From contig NZ_CP032549.1 of assembly GCF_012221945.1 (NCBI RefSeq), positions 2,046,001 to 2,110,000 on the forward strand: a DNA stretch of 64,000 nt, written 5' to 3'. Source of the DNA: Glutamicibacter mishrai. Lineage in GTDB: Bacteria; Actinomycetota; Actinomycetes; Actinomycetales; Micrococcaceae. A program made the position numbers and the translations under genes. Below are positions 62,314 through 64,000 of the stretch, piece by piece (position 1 is the stretch's first letter; each line of letters starts with the position of its first letter). The notes under the pieces are model-generated. The model had not been told where the DNA came from, ran no database searches, and was given only the letters and a program-made list of their open reading frames with translations.

Positions 62314-62351
62314 AAGGTGTTCCATCGCACACCGATGTATTAACCAGCGAA

Positions 62352-62385
62352 CCCCGCACCTTCCTGCCAAGAGGAAAGTGCGGGG
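62352..62385 (-). terminator. Terminator after recR
   Basis: CCCCGCAC (62352-62359) pairs with GTGCGGGG (62378-62385) with an inner TTCCT/AGGAA helix, 16 bases after the recR stop on the minus strand. Confidence 0.65.
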
Positions 62386-62401
62386 CTCGCTCGGGAACTG
62401 C

Positions 62402-63199
62402 TTATCGGCTGCGGTGGTTATCCATCTCGGGAACCACTGGATGCGATGGGCCGTCGGCCTCGCCTGTGGGGGTCTTCGCCGGGTCAACGGCCCGGAAGAG
62501 CTTGGGCGCAGCGTCCGAAGCCTGATCCGCCGGAACCTCTGGCTTCTGCGATGCAGCGGAATCATCAGAAGCAGGCGCCGGGCGGCGCGCGTTCGACGCG
62601 CTGGAACCGGCGGTGCGGCGGCCCTCGAAGGCGCGAGCCAACGTCACCTCGTCCGCGTACTCCAGATCGCCGCCCACCGGCAGGCCCGAGGCCAAGCGGG
62701 TGATCCGGATGCCCAGGGGAGCGAGCGCGCGCACCAGATAAACGGCGGTGGCTTCGCCCTCGAGGTTCGGGTCGGTCGCCAGGATCAATTCGGTAATGGA
62801 TTCATCGGCAAGGCGCGTGACCAGTTCGCGAATGTGCAGCTGCTCCGGGCCGATGCCGGCCAGCGGATTGATCGAGCCGCCGAGCACGTGGTACTTGCCG
62901 CCGAAGGCGCGGGTGCGCTCAATGGCCATGACGTCTTTGGATTCCTCGACGATGCAGATCTTGGTTCCGTCGCGGCGTTCATCGCGGCAGATCGCGCAGA
63001 TCTCCTGCTCCGAGATGTTGAAGCAGATCTCGCAGAACTTGACCTTCTCCTTGACCAGCTGGATGGACGCGGCCAGGCGCGTCATATCCTCGGCGTCGGC
63101 GTCAAGAATGTGGAAAGCGATGCGCTGAGCCGACTTCGGGCCGATGCCAGGCAAGCGACCGAGCTCGTCGATCAATTCCTGTACAGCACCTTCGTACAC
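62402..63199 (-). CDS. recR: Recombination protein RecR with C-terminal extension
   Basis: Part of the RecFOR loading machinery for RecA at gaps. It starts at GTG 63199 and has 265 residues against about 200 for most RecR. The N-terminal [19 protein letters not shown] is the helix-hairpin-helix. The zinc finger has CEIC and CAIC, and the Toprim domain has [18 protein letters not shown] and [20 protein letters not shown]. Residues about 200-265 form a disordered Ser, Ala, Pro and Glu-rich tail of unknown role. The dnaX gene lies 90 bp upstream on the same strand; the ybaB gene usually found between them is absent. Confidence 0.96.
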   Translation of the reverse strand: MYEGAVQELIDELGRLPGIGPKSAQRIAFHILDADAEDMTRLAASIQLVKEKVKFCEICFNISEQEICAICRDERRDGTKICIVEESKDVMAIERTRAFGGKYHVLGGSINPLAGIGPEQLHIRELVTRLADESITELILATDPNLEGEATAVYLVRALAPLGIRITRLASGLPVGGDLEYADEVTLARAFEGRRTAGSSASNARRPAPASDDSAASQKPEVPADQASDAAPKLFRAVDPAKTPTGEADGPSHPVVPEMDNHRSR

Positions 63200-63289
63200 G
63201 TGCGCCTTCTTTCTGCGTTGCTGGAAATCTGTGGAAATCTTCCGTGTTACACCCTAGTGTCTCACCCCGGCAGCATGCCGTGGTGCGGG

Positions 63290-64000
63290 CTACAAGCTGC
63301 GTTTGATCTCCACGACATTGCCGTTCACATCCCGCTGTTCAATGACCATGCCACCGAGCAGGCGTTCGACTGCGGGCACGCCGATAAGCGCCGAATCCTC
63401 GACCTCGATGTCGTCGTCACTCGGGACGAACTCCTCGGGTTCCTGGTTCTGCACGGGGCTTGCCGAGGCGGAAGGGCCGCCCCAGCCGCCGGCGGCCTGG
63501 GTTGGCGCCGGCGCGCTCGGAGAGCTCTTGGCCTGGTTCATCAGCTGCTGATAGCGGCTCATGCGCTGGCTGGCAGCTGGTGCAGCCGGCTCGCTTGCGG
63601 CGGCCTGCTCCTGCTGCGGCGCACCCCAGCTCGGGGCGGCTTCCGGGGCCGGCGCAGGCTTGGGAGGTGCAGGTTGGACTGGAGCCTCAGTCCGGGCAGG
63701 GGCCTGGACCTGCTGCTGTGGCGCGGCGGGAGCAGGAGCTTGCGCTTCTGGCTCAACCACCGGTGCCGAAGCCGCCGATGGTTGCGGGGCCACCGGTTCC
63801 TGGACTTGCAGTTCCGGTTCCGCGGTGTCATGCACGGCCAGGTTCTGGAACGAATCCGTGGTGCTCTGCGGGTGCAACGGGGTGCTCGAAACCGGCCGCG
63901 GAATATTCGGCGTGCCGACTTCCGCCTGGCGGGCGCTGAGCCCTGCGGTCATGCGAGGCTTCGGTGCTACCGGTGGGCCGCCAAAACTGCGTGGCGCACT
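63290..64000 (-). CDS. dnaX: DNA polymerase III subunit gamma/tau, C-terminal part (5' end outside window)
   Basis: The last 236 codons of a gene continuing past 64000. The visible part is a long linker rich in Pro, Ala and Gln, then SQRMSRYQQLMNQAKS, then an acidic end EEFVPSDDDIEVEDSALIGV and VERLLGGMVIEQRDVNG. This matches the tail of actinobacterial DnaX proteins, and recR directly downstream supports it. No ATPase motif is inside the window, so the call rests on tail pattern and gene order. Confidence 0.85.
   Translation of the reverse strand, partial: SAPRSFGGPPVAPKPRMTAGLSARQAEVGTPNIPRPVSSTPLHPQSTTDSFQNLAVHDTAEPELQVQEPVAPQPSAASAPVVEPEAQAPAPAAPQQQVQAPARTEAPVQPAPPKPAPAPEAAPSWGAPQQEQAAASEPAAPAASQRMSRYQQLMNQAKSSPSAPAPTQAAGGWGGPSASASPVQNQEPEEFVPSDDDIEVEDSALIGVPAVERLLGGMVIEQRDVNGNVVEIKRSL

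Noticed and set aside
1..64000. CRISPR array, tRNA, rRNA, prophage or insertion sequence
   Set aside because: No regularly spaced repeats, cloverleaf candidates, rRNA-like stretches, integrase, transposase or terminal repeats were noticed; a dedicated scan was not possible.

Overview
The window looks like chromosomal DNA of a moderately high G+C actinobacterium, most likely a Micrococcaceae of the Arthrobacter/Glutamicibacter type. Supporting signs are a furA-katG pair, a purS-purQ-purL operon, the dnaX-recR-lysC neighbourhood, an LAxTG (sortase E-like) surface protein, a Tat-dependent PhoD, strong AGGAG-like ribosome sites, and many FMN-dependent monooxygenases. I see no rRNA, tRNA, phage, insertion sequence or CRISPR array. 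The genus is an inference; no database was searched.

Layout. 1-2.1 kb: a truncated shikimate dehydrogenase gene divergent from an MHS-family transporter. 2.1-4.9 kb: katG and its Fur-type regulator, with a perfect operator. 5-9.4 kb: a betaine-type BCCT transporter and acetyl-CoA synthetase. 9.4-21.8 kb: a sulfur region with three SAM riboswitches. One heads the wreck of an SsuBC-like ABC transporter, one a DszC-like/NtaA-like monooxygenase pair, and one metN-metI-metQ followed by a second such pair; gamma-glutamyltransferase and an NmrA-type protein lie between them. 21.8-27.2 kb: small housekeeping and hypothetical genes, a surface 5'-nucleotidase and a secreted HNH nuclease.

27.2-29.5 kb holds a TPP riboswitch directly upstream of a translationally coupled SDR plus NtaA-family monooxygenase. 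I consider this the best candidate for an undescribed pathway, because neither enzyme belongs to known thiamine synthesis, salvage or uptake. 29.5-38.2 kb: a siderophore-binding lipoprotein, a membrane-domain/lipase fusion, a siderophore-interacting flavoprotein, a PhnA-type zinc ribbon, an RclA-like disulfide reductase, a Rossmann oxidoreductase with a luciferase-like oxidoreductase, and GtrA.

38.3-41.7 kb: purSQL. 41.8-51.3 kb: YchJ, an ankyrin lipoprotein, RlmC, a Na+/H+ antiporter, an SSI-like inhibitor lipoprotein, a glycosylase-like protein, a DinB-like protein, a TIGR01777 epimerase and ferrochelatase. 51.4-55.3 kb: a citrate transporter divergent from a CitA/CitB two-component system. 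55.4-64 kb: an APH(3')-like kinase, PhoD, aspartokinase with an internal start, a hypothetical gene, a MarR-regulated drug-efflux operon, recR and the 3' part of dnaX.

The unifying theme of the accessory part is vitamin- and sulfur-responsive RNA control of flavin monooxygenases: four metabolite riboswitches in about 17 kb, three of them on units that include reduced-flavin monooxygenases.
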